Source of the DNA: Clostridia bacterium
GTDB lineage: Bacteria > Bacillota_A > Clostridia > Christensenellales > Aristaeellaceae
Assembly (NCBI GenBank): GCA_017430945.1
Contig: JAFRMB010000077.1
Coordinates: 1-16,247 of the forward strand
DNA: 16,247 bases
Direction: 5' to 3'
Shown: positions 1 through 7,445 of the stretch, one piece after another
How the letters are laid out: every line of letters begins with the position of its first letter
How positions within the stretch are numbered: the stretch's first letter is position 1
The notes under the pieces: model-generated
The model's input: only the letters and a program-made list of their open reading frames with translations
What the model was told of the DNA's origin: nothing
The model's database searches: none
Position numbers and translations under genes: made by a program

Positions 1-1189
1 CCCGGCGGCCCGGGCTGCGGGCGGGCTTGGCCTCGCCGGTGGAATAGCCCGGGACGTTGTAGTGGTGCATGTAGCGCTTGCGGTCCTCGGTGCCGATGCC
101 GTCGATGATCTGCTGCTCGGACATCGGAGCCAGCGTGGCAACGGTCATGACCTGGGTCTGGCCGCGGGTGAACACGCCGGAGCCGTGCGGGCGGGGCAGA
201 ACGCCGACCTCGCACCAGATCGGGCGAACCTCGGTGAGCTTGCGGCCGTCAGGACGGATGCCCTTGTCGATGATGTGGCGGCGCATGACTTCCTTCTGGA
301 CGCCGTACAGCGCGTCGGCGACCTCCTGCTCGCGACCCTCGAACTGCTCTGCGAAGTGCTCGGCGACCTCGGCCTTGACCTGCTCCTCGCGGGCGTTGCG
401 CTCGGCGCGCTCGAAGGTCTCGAACATCCACTCCACCTTGGGCAGCGCGAACTCGCGCACGGCGGCCTTCACGTCGTCGCCGGGCAGCTGCAGCGGGAAT
501 TCCTTCTTCTCCTTGCCGATCTCGCCGGCGATGCCGCCGATGAAGGCCACGATCTTCTTGATCTCCTCATGGGCGAACAGGATCGCGCCCAGCATGACCT
601 CCTCGGAGACTTCCTTCGCGCCCGCCTCGACCATCAGGACGGCCTCAGAGGTGCCGGCCACGGTCAGGTTGAGCAGGGACACCTCGCGCTGCGCGACGGT
701 GGGATTGACGATGTATTCTCCATCCACATAGCCGATGTTCACGGCACCGATGGGGCCGGCCCACGGGATCTGGGAGACGGACAGCGCGGCGGACGCGCCG
801 ATCATGGCGGGGATATCCGGGATATTGTCCTGTTCGACGGACATGACTGTCGCGACCACGGACACGTCGTGGCGCATCCCCTTGGGGAACAGCGGGCGCA
901 GGGGACGGTCGATCAGGCGGCTGGTCAGGATGGCCTTCTCAGCCGGACGGCCCTCGCGGCGGTTCCAGGATCCGGGGATGTGGCCCACGGAATACAGCTT
1001 CTCTTCAAAGTCCACGCTCAGCGGGAAGAAATCGATGCCCGGGCGCGGGGTATCGGCCACCGTCGCGGTGACCAGGACACAGGTATCGCCATAGCGCACG
1101 AAGGTTGCGCCGCTGGCCTGCTCGGCGTACTTGCCGAACTCGAGCGTGAGCGTACGTCCGCCCAGCTCCATGGAATAGCTCTTGAACAT
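1..1189 (-). CDS. pnp: polyribonucleotide nucleotidyltransferase (PNPase), N-terminal part, runs off the window
   Basis: PNPase is a trimeric 3'-5' phosphorolytic exoribonuclease of mRNA turnover in the cytoplasm. About 396 codons are visible, roughly the first half of a ~700-residue family member; the KH and S1 RNA-binding domains would lie beyond position 1. The protein begins MFKSYSMELGGRTLTLEFGK. The first RNase PH-like core carries the hallmark stretches VDFEEKLYSVGHIPGSW, NRREGRPAEKAI and SRLIDRPLRPLFP. A helical linker follows, then the second RNase PH core opens at about residue 300 with DKGIRPDGR and FTRGQTQ, and continues to RSPGRR at the edge. The start at 1189 is chosen because AAGGAGGG lies 9 nt upstream; an in-frame ATG 24 nt earlier would place that site inside the gene. 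It follows rpsO on the same strand, the usual order. Confidence 0.97.
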   Translation of the reverse strand, partial: MFKSYSMELGGRTLTLEFGKYAEQASGATFVRYGDTCVLVTATVADTPRPGIDFFPLSVDFEEKLYSVGHIPGSWNRREGRPAEKAILTSRLIDRPLRPLFPKGMRHDVSVVATVMSVEQDNIPDIPAMIGASAALSVSQIPWAGPIGAVNIGYVDGEYIVNPTVAQREVSLLNLTVAGTSEAVLMVEAGAKEVSEEVMLGAILFAHEEIKKIVAFIGGIAGEIGKEKKEFPLQLPGDDVKAAVREFALPKVEWMFETFERAERNAREEQVKAEVAEHFAEQFEGREQEVADALYGVQKEVMRRHIIDKGIRPDGRKLTEVRPIWCEVGVLPRPHGSGVFTRGQTQVMTVATLAPMSEQQIIDGIGTEDRKRYMHHYNVPGYSTGEAKPARSPGRR

Positions 1190-1379
1190 GTCGTGTTGCC
1201 CTCCTTGGGTCATTCTATATCTTGACTTTTATTGAAACCATGCTTGATCGCGCCTGCGGCGCATATCCTCCGCGATGTACAGACGCGCGCCTGCGGGCTT
1301 GCTCCCGCATCCTGGCGTCCGCACACCGCGTTCCCGCCCGTGCTTCAAGGTGCACTCCATCCCTCGAATACCGAACGAA

Positions 1380-1408
1380 GCCGCCGCTCGGCAAGCCGAA
1401 GCGGCGGC
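1380..1408 (-). promoter_or_regulatory. strong GC hairpin in the rpsO-pnp gap
   Basis: In the 253-nt gap between rpsO and pnp, the minus-strand RNA folds into an 8-bp GCCGCCGC/GCGGCGGC stem, extended by TCGGC/GCCGA after a one-base bulge. The sequence after the stem is TTCGTTCGG, not a clean U-run, so full termination is doubtful. In E. coli the rpsO-pnp gap carries a partial terminator and an RNase III processing site; a similar role here is inference from position. I saw no convincing separate promoter for pnp in the rest of the gap. Confidence 0.5.
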
Positions 1409-1442
1409 GCGAAACAGTCTATCCGGTGCGGTCGACGCTGGC

Positions 1443-1697
1443 TTACTTGCGCAGGCCCAGCTTTGCGATCAACTGACGATAGGCCTCGATGTCGGTGCTC
1501 TTCAGATAGTCCAGCAGGCCACGGCGCTGGCCGACCATCAGCAGCAGGCCACGGCGGGAGTGGTGGTCCTTCTTGTGCATCTTCAGATGCTCGTTGAGGT
1601 GGTTGATGCGCTCGGTCAGCAGCGCGATCTGGACCTCGGGGGAGCCGGTGTCGCCCTCGTGGCGGCCGTAGGTATTGATGATCTCCTGTTTGGTCAT
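1443..1697 (-). CDS. rpsO: 30S ribosomal protein S15
   Basis: S15 is a primary 16S rRNA-binding protein of the small-subunit platform. The 84-residue product is close to the usual family length and is complete, beginning [20 protein letters not shown] and ending [13 protein letters not shown]. The conserved core [16 protein letters not shown] and [11 protein letters not shown], which contacts the 16S three-way junction, is intact. The start at 1697 has AGGAGG 9 nt upstream. It is read together with pnp, but from its own promoter about 110 nt upstream. The ribF-truB part of the operon that commonly precedes rpsO lies some 9.5 kb away, on the other side of an accessory block. Confidence 0.98.
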   Translation of the reverse strand: MTKQEIINTYGRHEGDTGSPEVQIALLTERINHLNEHLKMHKKDHHSRRGLLLMVGQRRGLLDYLKSTDIEAYRQLIAKLGLRK

Positions 1698-1798
1698 GGG
1701 TCGATTCCTCCTCTTTCTATGCACCATGGGCCAGGTGAGCCGTCGGAGTGCTCGGCAGACCGGGCGAATGGCAATTCTGGCAATAGCATTTTGCCACA
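1698..1798 (-). promoter_or_regulatory. rpsO 5' leader with 5'-proximal hairpin
   Basis: From the predicted start near 1798 to the rpsO ATG the leader is about 100 nt, long for one ribosomal protein gene. Its 5' end forms a perfect 6-bp hairpin, TGGCAA/TTGCCA (1778-1783 with 1791-1796, 7-nt loop). Nearer the gene, GCCG/CGGC and GAGC/GCTC pairings are mutually exclusive alternatives. S15 autoregulates through leader RNA structures in several phyla, and these structures differ between lineages. That this leader does the same is inference. Confidence 0.45.
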
Positions 1799-1804
1799 AG
1801 ATGT

Positions 1805-1833
1805 ATTGTACCACAGCCGTGCGCCTTTGTAAA
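1805..1833 (-). promoter_or_regulatory. sigma-A promoter of rpsO-pnp
   Basis: The minus strand reads TTTACA, 17 nt, TACAAT, with a TG extended -10 base pair just before the -10 box. The predicted start is near 1798. The promoter lies between the ttcA stop and rpsO, so rpsO-pnp need not depend on readthrough from ttcA or from the distant infB operon. Confidence 0.85.
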
Positions 1834-1864
1834 CGGATTTCGGAAAGTTTAACAGGCTGAGCGG

Positions 1865-2698
1865 CTACAGGTCGAACTGTTCCAAAAAGCTGTGCGCCTC
1901 TCCCCCCTGCTTCCAGCCGACCAGGGTATCCAGCTGAACGGTATGGACGCTGTTGAAGATGTTCCGGGAGACCTTTGGGTCGTCGGCGTCCAGGGCGGCG
2001 ATCAGGCGCTTGACGGCCTGGCGCTTCGAACCGGCGCCCGCCTCGCCGGCTTCCTCGGTGAATCTGCAGGCGCACTGCGCAAAGGAAAAGCCCCAGTCGT
2101 CCCGCCAGGCGATGATGTCGCGCTCGCGGATCATGTACATCGGCCGGATGAGCTCCATGCCCGGGAAGTTCTGCGCGCGCAGCCTGGGCGGCATGGCCTG
2201 GATCTGGCCTCCGTAGAGCATGGCCATCAGCGTGGTCTCGATGACATCGTCGAAATGGTGCCCCAGGGCGATCTTGTTGCATCCCAGCGCCTGCGCGTGA
2301 CGGTACAGGCAGCCCCTGCGCATCCTGGCGCACAGGAAGCACGGGCGCTTTTCCTGGGATGCGGCGGCCTCGAACACGTCCGACTCGATGACGGTCGCCG
2401 GGATCTCCAGCCGCCTGGCGTTCGCCTCGATCCGGCCGCGGACCTCCGGGCGATAGCCCGGATCCATGACCAGCCACACGGCCTCGAACGGGACCTCCGT
2501 ATGGCGCACGAGCAGCTGCATGAGCTTGGCCAGCAGCATGGAATCCTTGCCGCCGGAGATACACACGGCGATCCGGTCCCCCGGCTGGATGAGACGGTAC
2601 TGCCGGATCGCCCGCATGAACGGACGCCACAGCGCCTTGCGCCGGACGGTCAGGATCTCCTGCTCCATCCGCTGGACTTCGGTCATCGCTCGCTTCAT
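1865..2698 (-). CDS. ttcA: TtcA-like tRNA 2-thiocytidine synthetase (PP-loop ATPase)
   Basis: TtcA enzymes adenylate C32 of tRNA with ATP and replace the oxygen with sulfur, using an Fe-S cluster. The 277-residue protein has the PP-loop SGGKDS at residues 48-53. A CxxC pair follows at C120 and C123 in [11 protein letters not shown], then [11 protein letters not shown] at 145-155 and [12 protein letters not shown]. Further cysteines at C209 and C211 sit where the third cluster ligand of TtcA occurs. The order and spacing match E. coli TtcA closely. The start at 2698 is preceded by AGGGGG about 10 nt upstream; Met5 is an alternative. It has its own promoter and ends just before the rpsO promoter. 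Family membership is firm. The exact tRNA target in this lineage is inferred, since related PP-loop enzymes modify other positions. Confidence 0.86.
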   Translation of the reverse strand: MKRAMTEVQRMEQEILTVRRKALWRPFMRAIRQYRLIQPGDRIAVCISGGKDSMLLAKLMQLLVRHTEVPFEAVWLVMDPGYRPEVRGRIEANARRLEIPATVIESDVFEAAASQEKRPCFLCARMRRGCLYRHAQALGCNKIALGHHFDDVIETTLMAMLYGGQIQAMPPRLRAQNFPGMELIRPMYMIRERDIIAWRDDWGFSFAQCACRFTEEAGEAGAGSKRQAVKRLIAALDADDPKVSRNIFNSVHTVQLDTLVGWKQGGEAHSFLEQFDL

Positions 2699-2758
2699 AT
2701 AAGGGCCCCCTGTCGAACGCCGTCCTTGATGCCTCGGGAGCGACGGCGCGTCGACTGA

Positions 2759-2787
2759 ATTATAGCATCATCCCCCGCTTTCCGCAA
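2759..2787 (-). promoter_or_regulatory. sigma-A promoter of ttcA
   Basis: The minus strand reads TTGCGG, 17 nt, TATAAT, with a TG extended -10 one base before the box. Transcription would start near 2752, giving a leader of about 50 nt before the ttcA ATG at 2698. Confidence 0.85.
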
Positions 2788-2834
2788 GCCGGGCATGCGG
2801 CGCGGCCCTGCGCGTTTCATGCTTCCGTGGTTTC

Positions 2835-2854
2835 GGACCGTTCCCCATGTGTTT
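2835..2854 (+). repeat. degenerate half of the RAYT-type palindrome
   Basis: GGACCGTTCCCCATGTGTTT resembles the right half of the palindrome at 7444-7469, which reads GAACCGTCCCCGTGTGTT, differing by substitutions and one inserted T. No mirror-image AACACAGAG half is present next to it. It may be a decayed REP-like unit of the transposase at 6640-7398. The match is short, so confidence is limited. Confidence 0.4.
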
Positions 2855-2923
2855 GAAAGGATGCGTTGTCAAGAGGGCCCAGCAGGCCTCCCCGTTTTCG
2901 ATCGCTCCCTGCGCCCATCCCGC

Positions 2924-2966
2924 CCGTTGAACACCTGACCTTCAACGGCTCGGGCGGCCGGCCGCC
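2924..2966. other. hairpin and GC palindrome just past the secreted-protein gene
   Basis: Two symmetric elements lie in the first 60 nt after the stop codon at 2980. One is a perfect 8-bp inverted repeat, CCGTTGAA/TTCAACGG with a 9-nt loop (2924-2948). The other is a 14-bp perfect palindrome, GGCGGCCGGCCGCC (2953-2966). Neither is followed by a U-run on either strand. They could block RNA degradation or act as a factor-dependent terminator. The remainder of the gap from 2699 to 2979 holds the ttcA promoter and the repeat fragment. Confidence 0.45.
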
Positions 2967-2979
2967 GTCCCGCGGCGCG

Positions 2980-5900
2980 CTACGGCGCCGTATCCACAAA
3001 GGGCGTGTCGTGCGTAAGCGCCCACTGCTCCGTGCTCCCGCCCGCCGGGGCGAAGATGGCCGTCAGCGATGCGCAGCCGGAGAAGGCGTTCCCGGCGATC
3101 TCGCAATCCTTCCCCAGCCGGATCCGCATGAGCGCCGCGCAGTCCCTGAACGCATATTCGCCGATGCGCGTGCATCCCCGCGCGTCGACCGCGCACATCG
3201 CCGCGCCCTCGAAGGCGCTTTCGCCGATCGTACGGGCGTCGGCGGGCAGCGTGAAGTCCGCCTCCCCGAAGTCCGGAGCGCTTCCCAGCTTGCCGCACCA
3301 CAGGCACACGCCCTGGTGATAGCTGTGCCCGCAGGATTCAAGGTAGGCCGTCCCGCCGCGGCAGATCTCGAGGCGACGGCTCCTCACGGCCGGCGGATCC
3401 TGCGTCTCGCCGGCGTATACCGCCACTTCGCCCAGCTTCAGCGTGCCGCTGTCGCTCCCCGCGACCTCGTTGCTCACGCCGATCGCCTGGCCGGTCTCGC
3501 CGCCGATGGCCGTCACCGTGCCGCCGGTGATCGTGATGTCGCCGCTGTCACCGCTGGTGGCATTTTTGCGCACGCGGCCCGCGCCGATGCCCGCGCCGCT
3601 GCGGCCGCCGTCATAACGGCTGCCGATGGCCGTCACGGTGCCGCCGGTGATCGTGATGCTGCCGCCGCTGCCGTACCCGCCGCCGCCGATGCCGGCGCTG
3701 CCCCGGTTGCCGCGGGCATACACCGTGCCGCCGGTGATCAGGATGATGCCGCCGCTGCCGAGGTCGCCCCCGCCGATGCCCGCGGCGAGCCCGACCTCCC
3801 AGTTGTCCGGATCATAGCACTGGGCGGTGACGCGGCCGCCGTTGATGGTGATCCTGCCGCCGTTCCCGCCGCCCTTGCCGCCGCCGATGCCCGCGCCCCA
3901 GACGCTGCCGGTCGCGTTGACGGTGCCGCCGTTGATGGTCACGGCCCCGCAGCTCCCGTTGATCCCGCCGCCGATGCCGGCGCAACCCTCGCAGCCGACG
4001 GCGTCAAGCGTGCCGGTCCCGTCGATGGTCAGGCTGTCCCCGGACGACACGTTGACGCCCTGCGCCGCCGTCAGGGTCGTTCCTGCGCCCAGAGTGAGAT
4101 GCACGTCGCCGTCGATGATCAACCGGCTGTCAAAGGACGCGTTTCCCGTGACCTGATACCACCCGGAGGACAGGGTGGTCAGTGCAAAGCCCTGCCCGAT
4201 CTGCCACGGGTCGTCGGCCGTGCCTGTGCCGAGGAGAGCCGATACGATCTCCGCGCTGATCGTCACGTCCTCGTCCGGCATGACCAGCGTCCACGCGCCG
4301 TCTGCTTCGGTCAGCGTCCCCGCGTTGGTGCTGTACCGGACGCGGCAGCCCTCCGGCGCCTCTTTGGACAGCCCCAGGGCCACGGTGTCGCCCGCGCCGG
4401 CGTAGAACATGCCGTCATACATCATGCCCGCTGCGTAAACTGTGATGCCGCTGACGTCATAGGCCGCTGTGCTCTGGCCGGGATCCATGGTCACGCCCGC
4501 ATCCGCCGTGACGGAAAGCGCCTGCCTGCCCTGCTCGGCTCCGGGCGACTGCATGTACAGGCAGTTGTTCAGGGCCGGCGCGCCGTCTGTTTCGGAATAG
4601 AACGTGCCGCCAGTGAAAGCGGTGCCGCTCTGCGGGGCTGCGATGCAGTCGGTGATGCTCATGTGGCTCGATCCCTCGGCCACAAAGCAGCCGATCCAGT
4701 TGCGCCCTCCCGTGATCTTCCCGTCAAAGACGGAGCCGGTGATCGTGAGATGATCCGCACCGCTGGCCATAAGGCCCCCCATGAAAACGCAGAAGCCTCC
4801 GATGTCACTGCTGCCGGAGATCGCAACGCTGACGCGGCAGTTGGTGACCGTGCAGCCCCCGCGGAATTGACCGATCAGGCCGGACGCGTAGCTGCTTGAG
4901 ATGCTGCCTGCCACGTGAAGGTTGCGGATGGTCGCATGCTCTATGCTCGAGAACGGCGCTATTGTCCCGGACTGGCTTTTCGAGGTGAAGGTCAGCGTGT
5001 GCCCCGCGCCGTCAAGATCACCGCTGAAAGGATGATCCAATGTACCGATCATGGTCGTGACGCTGATGTCACGGGTCAGGCGGTAGTATTTGCCGCCCGA
5101 GTTTGCGACCGAGGCGGCGAGCGCGTCCCAGGCCGCCGCGCTGTCGATCCGGAACGGGTCGTCAGCCGTGCCTGTGCCTTGCAGATCGGATTCCGACTCA
5201 TGGATGACATATACAGCCGTGGCGACGCGGCTGACCGGCAGGCCCTCCTTCATCGCCACCGCCCGGATCGTCGTATCCTCCGAGACGGTCAGAGGACCGG
5301 TGTAGACGGCGCTTTCTGCGGTCGGCTGCGTGCCGTCCGTGGTATAGCGGATCTGCGCGCCCTCCGTGGCGCAGGAGATCGTCACCGTCTGCGCCGCTTC
5401 GTATGTGCCGCCCGCGGGGCTGAACACCACCTCGTTAGCGGACATGGCGCCCCAGGACTGAATCGTGTACGCGATCGCCCCCGTAGATTCCCGATCTCCG
5501 TCATAATCCGCCGCTGCGGCTCTCAGGGGCCGCCATTCAAGGCCCTCTATGCCCCCGTCCCAGTTTCCGGTCCCGCCGCCAGCATACTCATATTCGAGCC
5601 AGTCCGCCGGCATCGCGAACAGCGCAGTCTGCGCTGTGGTCTGGAACCATCCGGTCGCGCCGATCGGACTGGCCTCAAGCTGCAGGCATGCGCAGAAGTA
5701 TTCGTTGCCACCGGCAGCGACGGCCGTTTCGTAGTCTATCGATTCTGTGCTGGTTCTCTTTCCGTTCTTATACGTATACTTGTACAGCTTGGTGCTTGTA
5801 AATCTGTATGTCTCGTAATTATTTGTTCCGGAATAATGCTTGATCTGCGCCCCGCTCGTGCCGCCCATCACGATGGGGATGGCGGACAGGCCTGCGTTCG

Positions 5901-6393
5901 CGATCCTGAACTGTTTGCTGTCCCCCTTGGGATTGTATATCATCTGCAGCGGGGAGACGTCCGTCCGCACCGGCGTCAGCAGGATCACCGGGGCGCTATC
6001 GCTGACCGTCAGCTTCACGCTGCCGGATCTCACCCTGATCCAGAGCAGGATCCCTGTATTTTCGTAGTTCGTCGGGCGGAGCAGCGCCGTGGTCGGCTCC
6101 GTGGAAAGGTCGTCGGTCCTGCCGAAGCAGTACTGCGCGGACGGCCCCGCCGCCGTCCCCGTTGCGTACAGGATGTCATAACAGGTTTTGTCCGCCAGCG
6201 TCGTCACGGTGAACTGCTTTTCGACGGATCCGTGCCTGTCCGGGTCAAGATCCACCGCCGCGAAGCGGTCGCCCTCGACGAGCGTCTGTTCCACCGTCGC
6301 GGCGGTCGCCCTTCCGGGCCACAGCAGGAGCAGCATCGCCGCCGCCGCGAAGCACAGCAGGAGCCGGAGCCTTGTAAAGCAGATGGCTTTCAT
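2980..6393 (-). CDS. large secreted mosaic protein (chitobiase-type C-terminal domain, beta-helix repeats, BspA-like LRRs)
   Basis: The product has 1137 residues. Residues 1-31 are a signal peptide: RLR, a long hydrophobic core, and ATA before the likely cut. Residues 32-315 are unrecognised and contain a Tyr-rich stretch at 186-222 encoded by unusually AT-rich DNA. Residues 322-397 match the chitobiase/Fn3-associated C-terminal domain (FSPAGGTY, RYTTDGTQPT, TIRAVA). Two GTGTADDP motifs (406 and 722) each open a beta-helix segment, the first GLUG-like. Residues 805-963 hold five AGIGGG...ITITGGTVTA repeats. HSYHQGVCLWCG at 1023-1034 is a small Cys-pair linker module. The C-terminus (1047-1137) has BspA-like LRRs (IGESAFEG, IGEYAFRDC, IAGNAFSGC) with the usual closing strand. 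There is no LPXTG or SLH anchor. A role in surface or glycan interaction is inferred. The start is supported by the signal peptide and GGGAGGTG upstream. Confidence 0.9.
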   Translation of the reverse strand: MKAICFTRLRLLLCFAAAAMLLLLWPGRATAATVEQTLVEGDRFAAVDLDPDRHGSVEKQFTVTTLADKTCYDILYATGTAAGPSAQYCFGRTDDLSTEPTTALLRPTNYENTGILLWIRVRSGSVKLTVSDSAPVILLTPVRTDVSPLQMIYNPKGDSKQFRIANAGLSAIPIVMGGTSGAQIKHYSGTNNYETYRFTSTKLYKYTYKNGKRTSTESIDYETAVAAGGNEYFCACLQLEASPIGATGWFQTTAQTALFAMPADWLEYEYAGGGTGNWDGGIEGLEWRPLRAAAADYDGDRESTGAIAYTIQSWGAMSANEVVFSPAGGTYEAAQTVTISCATEGAQIRYTTDGTQPTAESAVYTGPLTVSEDTTIRAVAMKEGLPVSRVATAVYVIHESESDLQGTGTADDPFRIDSAAAWDALAASVANSGGKYYRLTRDISVTTMIGTLDHPFSGDLDGAGHTLTFTSKSQSGTIAPFSSIEHATIRNLHVAGSISSSYASGLIGQFRGGCTVTNCRVSVAISGSSDIGGFCVFMGGLMASGADHLTITGSVFDGKITGGRNWIGCFVAEGSSHMSITDCIAAPQSGTAFTGGTFYSETDGAPALNNCLYMQSPGAEQGRQALSVTADAGVTMDPGQSTAAYDVSGITVYAAGMMYDGMFYAGAGDTVALGLSKEAPEGCRVRYSTNAGTLTEADGAWTLVMPDEDVTISAEIVSALLGTGTADDPWQIGQGFALTTLSSGWYQVTGNASFDSRLIIDGDVHLTLGAGTTLTAAQGVNVSSGDSLTIDGTGTLDAVGCEGCAGIGGGINGSCGAVTINGGTVNATGSVWGAGIGGGKGGGNGGRITINGGRVTAQCYDPDNWEVGLAAGIGGGDLGSGGIILITGGTVYARGNRGSAGIGGGGYGSGGSITITGGTVTAIGSRYDGGRSGAGIGAGRVRKNATSGDSGDITITGGTVTAIGGETGQAIGVSNEVAGSDSGTLKLGEVAVYAGETQDPPAVRSRRLEICRGGTAYLESCGHSYHQGVCLWCGKLGSAPDFGEADFTLPADARTIGESAFEGAAMCAVDARGCTRIGEYAFRDCAALMRIRLGKDCEIAGNAFSGCASLTAIFAPAGGSTEQWALTHDTPFVDTAP
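3505..3981 (-). repeat. five Gly-rich beta-helix repeats within the secreted protein
   Basis: Each unit encodes AGIGGG, a short Gly/Ser loop, then [IV]TI[NT]GG[TR]V[NTY]A. The units start near residues 805, 834, 871, 900 and 934. At DNA level the copy at 3502-3538 and that at 3622-3658 are 37 bp long and differ at one base. That implies recent duplication or gene conversion, and possible copy-number variation between strains. Confidence 0.85.
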
Positions 6394-6564
6394 GTGTTCA
6401 GCACCTCCCGAAACACAAAAAGACGCAGCTCTGTCGCCGCGCCAAAGCAGACCTTTGACAGCCGAAAAGGGCAGAACGCCGCCGGCCTGCCCGAACGATC
6501 CCCATTCCGCCGCCGCATGCGCCATGCCCCTTTCCGATTTGCCGCCGTTTTTACGCGTTCACCC
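6394..6564 (-). promoter_or_regulatory. long 5' leader of the secreted-protein gene
   Basis: The untranslated leader is about 170 nt. Positions 6469-6492 form a GGGCAG/CTGCCC stem with a 12-nt loop, followed on the minus strand by TTTTCGG, a weak terminator-like shape that could attenuate transcription. The gene's GGGAGGTG ribosome binding site lies just before the ATG at 6393. No known riboswitch family was recognised. Confidence 0.4.
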
Positions 6565-6570
6565 ATTGTT

Positions 6571-6599
6571 ATTATACCGTAAAGGCCCGCGAAACGCAA
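6571..6599 (-). promoter_or_regulatory. sigma-A promoter of the secreted-protein gene
   Basis: The minus strand reads TTGCGT, 17 nt, TATAAT, with predicted start near 6564. Its -35 box lies only 12 bp from the left palindrome of the transposase element at 6612, so upstream control sequences of this gene may have been displaced by that insertion. Confidence 0.8.
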
Positions 6600-6611
6600 G
6601 ACCATTTGTGC

Positions 6612-6639
6612 GAACACGCAGGGACGGTCCTCTGTGTTC
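6612..6639 (-). repeat. left terminal palindrome of the RAYT element
   Basis: On the minus strand it begins GAACACAGAGGACC and ends GTCCCTGCGTGTTC. AACAC pairs with GTGTT and GGAC with GTCC, with small internal mismatches. It lies directly against the TAA stop of the transposase gene. Confidence 0.8.
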
Positions 6640-7398
6640 TTATGATCTGGTCGCAAACTTTCTCACAATTCCAAAGCTGATCCCTGTTATCCGGCTGGCC
6701 TGCCGAATGGAGACGCCATGTCTCAACATCTCCCTTAGCCCTTCATCTCTCTTCTCAACCGTCAGCGATCGATATTCCGATTCGTTTTGACAACCGGTCA
6801 ATTCTTGCATCAATGCCTGGGCCTGCGCCTCCGTGACATGCTGCTTTGTGCTTTCCCGCACATCTAGGCACTCTTCTTTTCCCGGCGTCAAGTGAAATCT
6901 TTTGAACGCCTCCGCTCCCATCATCCCCGCAACGACCGTATTGTCTATCAAGCCCTGCAGTTCAAAATACCGGGCATAACTGCTGTATGGATACGCCTCC
7001 GGTGCGTCGCACAGCCCCGCCTTTACCGGATTCCAATGCACATAGCGGATCACCGTCATCAGGTGATCGTCGCTTTCAACGGGCTCACTCTTGTATCTGT
7101 CCTGAAACAAATGCCCCGTTCGCGCATACTTTGCATTGTACCAGTACACAAAACTCGCGCCGATCCGACGCATGATCGTCTCCAACGGCTGTCTTCCCGC
7201 GCGCAACACCAGGTGTACATGATTGGGCATCAGACAGTAGCCGTACACACTGTAGCCGCATTCTTCCCGATATTTCGCCAGTGTCTCCAGAAACCTGTCG
7301 TAATCCTCATCGTCTTCAAATATCTGCTGCCTGTTGATCCCCCGCAGCATGATGTGATAGACGCCGCTTTCGCTTCTCTTTCTGCTCTCCCTCGGCAT
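6640..7398 (-). CDS. REP-associated tyrosine transposase-like protein (Y1_Tnp, HUH family)
   Basis: HUH-Y1 transposases nick single-stranded DNA at hairpins and join through a tyrosine. The 252-residue protein shows YHIMLRGINRQQIF near the N-terminus. The HUH metal site is MPNHVHLVL, with H60 and H62. A conserved RTGHLFQDRYKSEPV region follows, then RYVHWNPVKAGL at about 118-129, where Y119 is the best catalytic candidate by spacing. Residues ~215-248 (GVSIRQASRITGISFGIVRKF) form a helix-turn-helix, an extension that may aid DNA binding. GGTGAGGT lies upstream of the ATG and a near-perfect promoter precedes it. There is no accessory TnpB. The reading frame is intact, so it is probably active or recently active. 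RAYT rather than classical IS200 is favoured by the NPVKAGL motif, the length and the flanking palindromes. Confidence 0.9.
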   Translation of the reverse strand: MPRESRKRSESGVYHIMLRGINRQQIFEDDEDYDRFLETLAKYREECGYSVYGYCLMPNHVHLVLRAGRQPLETIMRRIGASFVYWYNAKYARTGHLFQDRYKSEPVESDDHLMTVIRYVHWNPVKAGLCDAPEAYPYSSYARYFELQGLIDNTVVAGMMGAEAFKRFHLTPGKEECLDVRESTKQHVTEAQAQALMQELTGCQNESEYRSLTVEKRDEGLREMLRHGVSIRQASRITGISFGIVRKFATRS

Positions 7399-7416
7399 TG
7401 TACCTCACCCGTATCT

Positions 7417-7445
7417 AATATAACACACATGATCCCTTCTGTCAA
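7417..7445 (-). promoter_or_regulatory. promoter of the RAYT gene, overlapping the right palindrome
   Basis: The minus strand reads TTGACA, 17 nt, TATATT, with a TG extended -10. The first bases of the -35 box are the last bases of the terminal palindrome (7444-7445). A transposase bound to its palindrome could therefore compete with RNA polymerase and limit its own synthesis; this is inference. Confidence 0.85.

Noticed and set aside
1190..1260. A separate pnp promoter in the AT-rich stretch before its ribosome binding site.
   Set aside because: TATAGA/TAGAAT-like -10 boxes exist but no acceptable -35 lies at 16-18 nt.
2980..3030. A C-terminal sortase or S-layer anchor on the secreted protein.
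   Set aside because: No LPXTG-type motif, hydrophobic tail or SLH repeat is present; the chain ends with the usual closing strand of BspA-like repeats.
3505..3981. A CRISPR-like array.
   Set aside because: The repeats are in frame, encode one protein motif, vary in length and have no unique spacers.
2866..4899. Long open frame of 677 codons on the plus strand opposite the secreted-protein gene.
   Set aside because: It is low-complexity Ala/Arg/Asp-rich sequence with no domain, arises from high GC, and is antisense to a gene with a signal peptide and recognisable domains.
6394..6525. An upstream start for the secreted protein at 6525.
   Set aside because: It would bury the signal peptide behind 44 unrelated residues, while the start at 6393 has both a ribosome binding site and a proper signal peptide.
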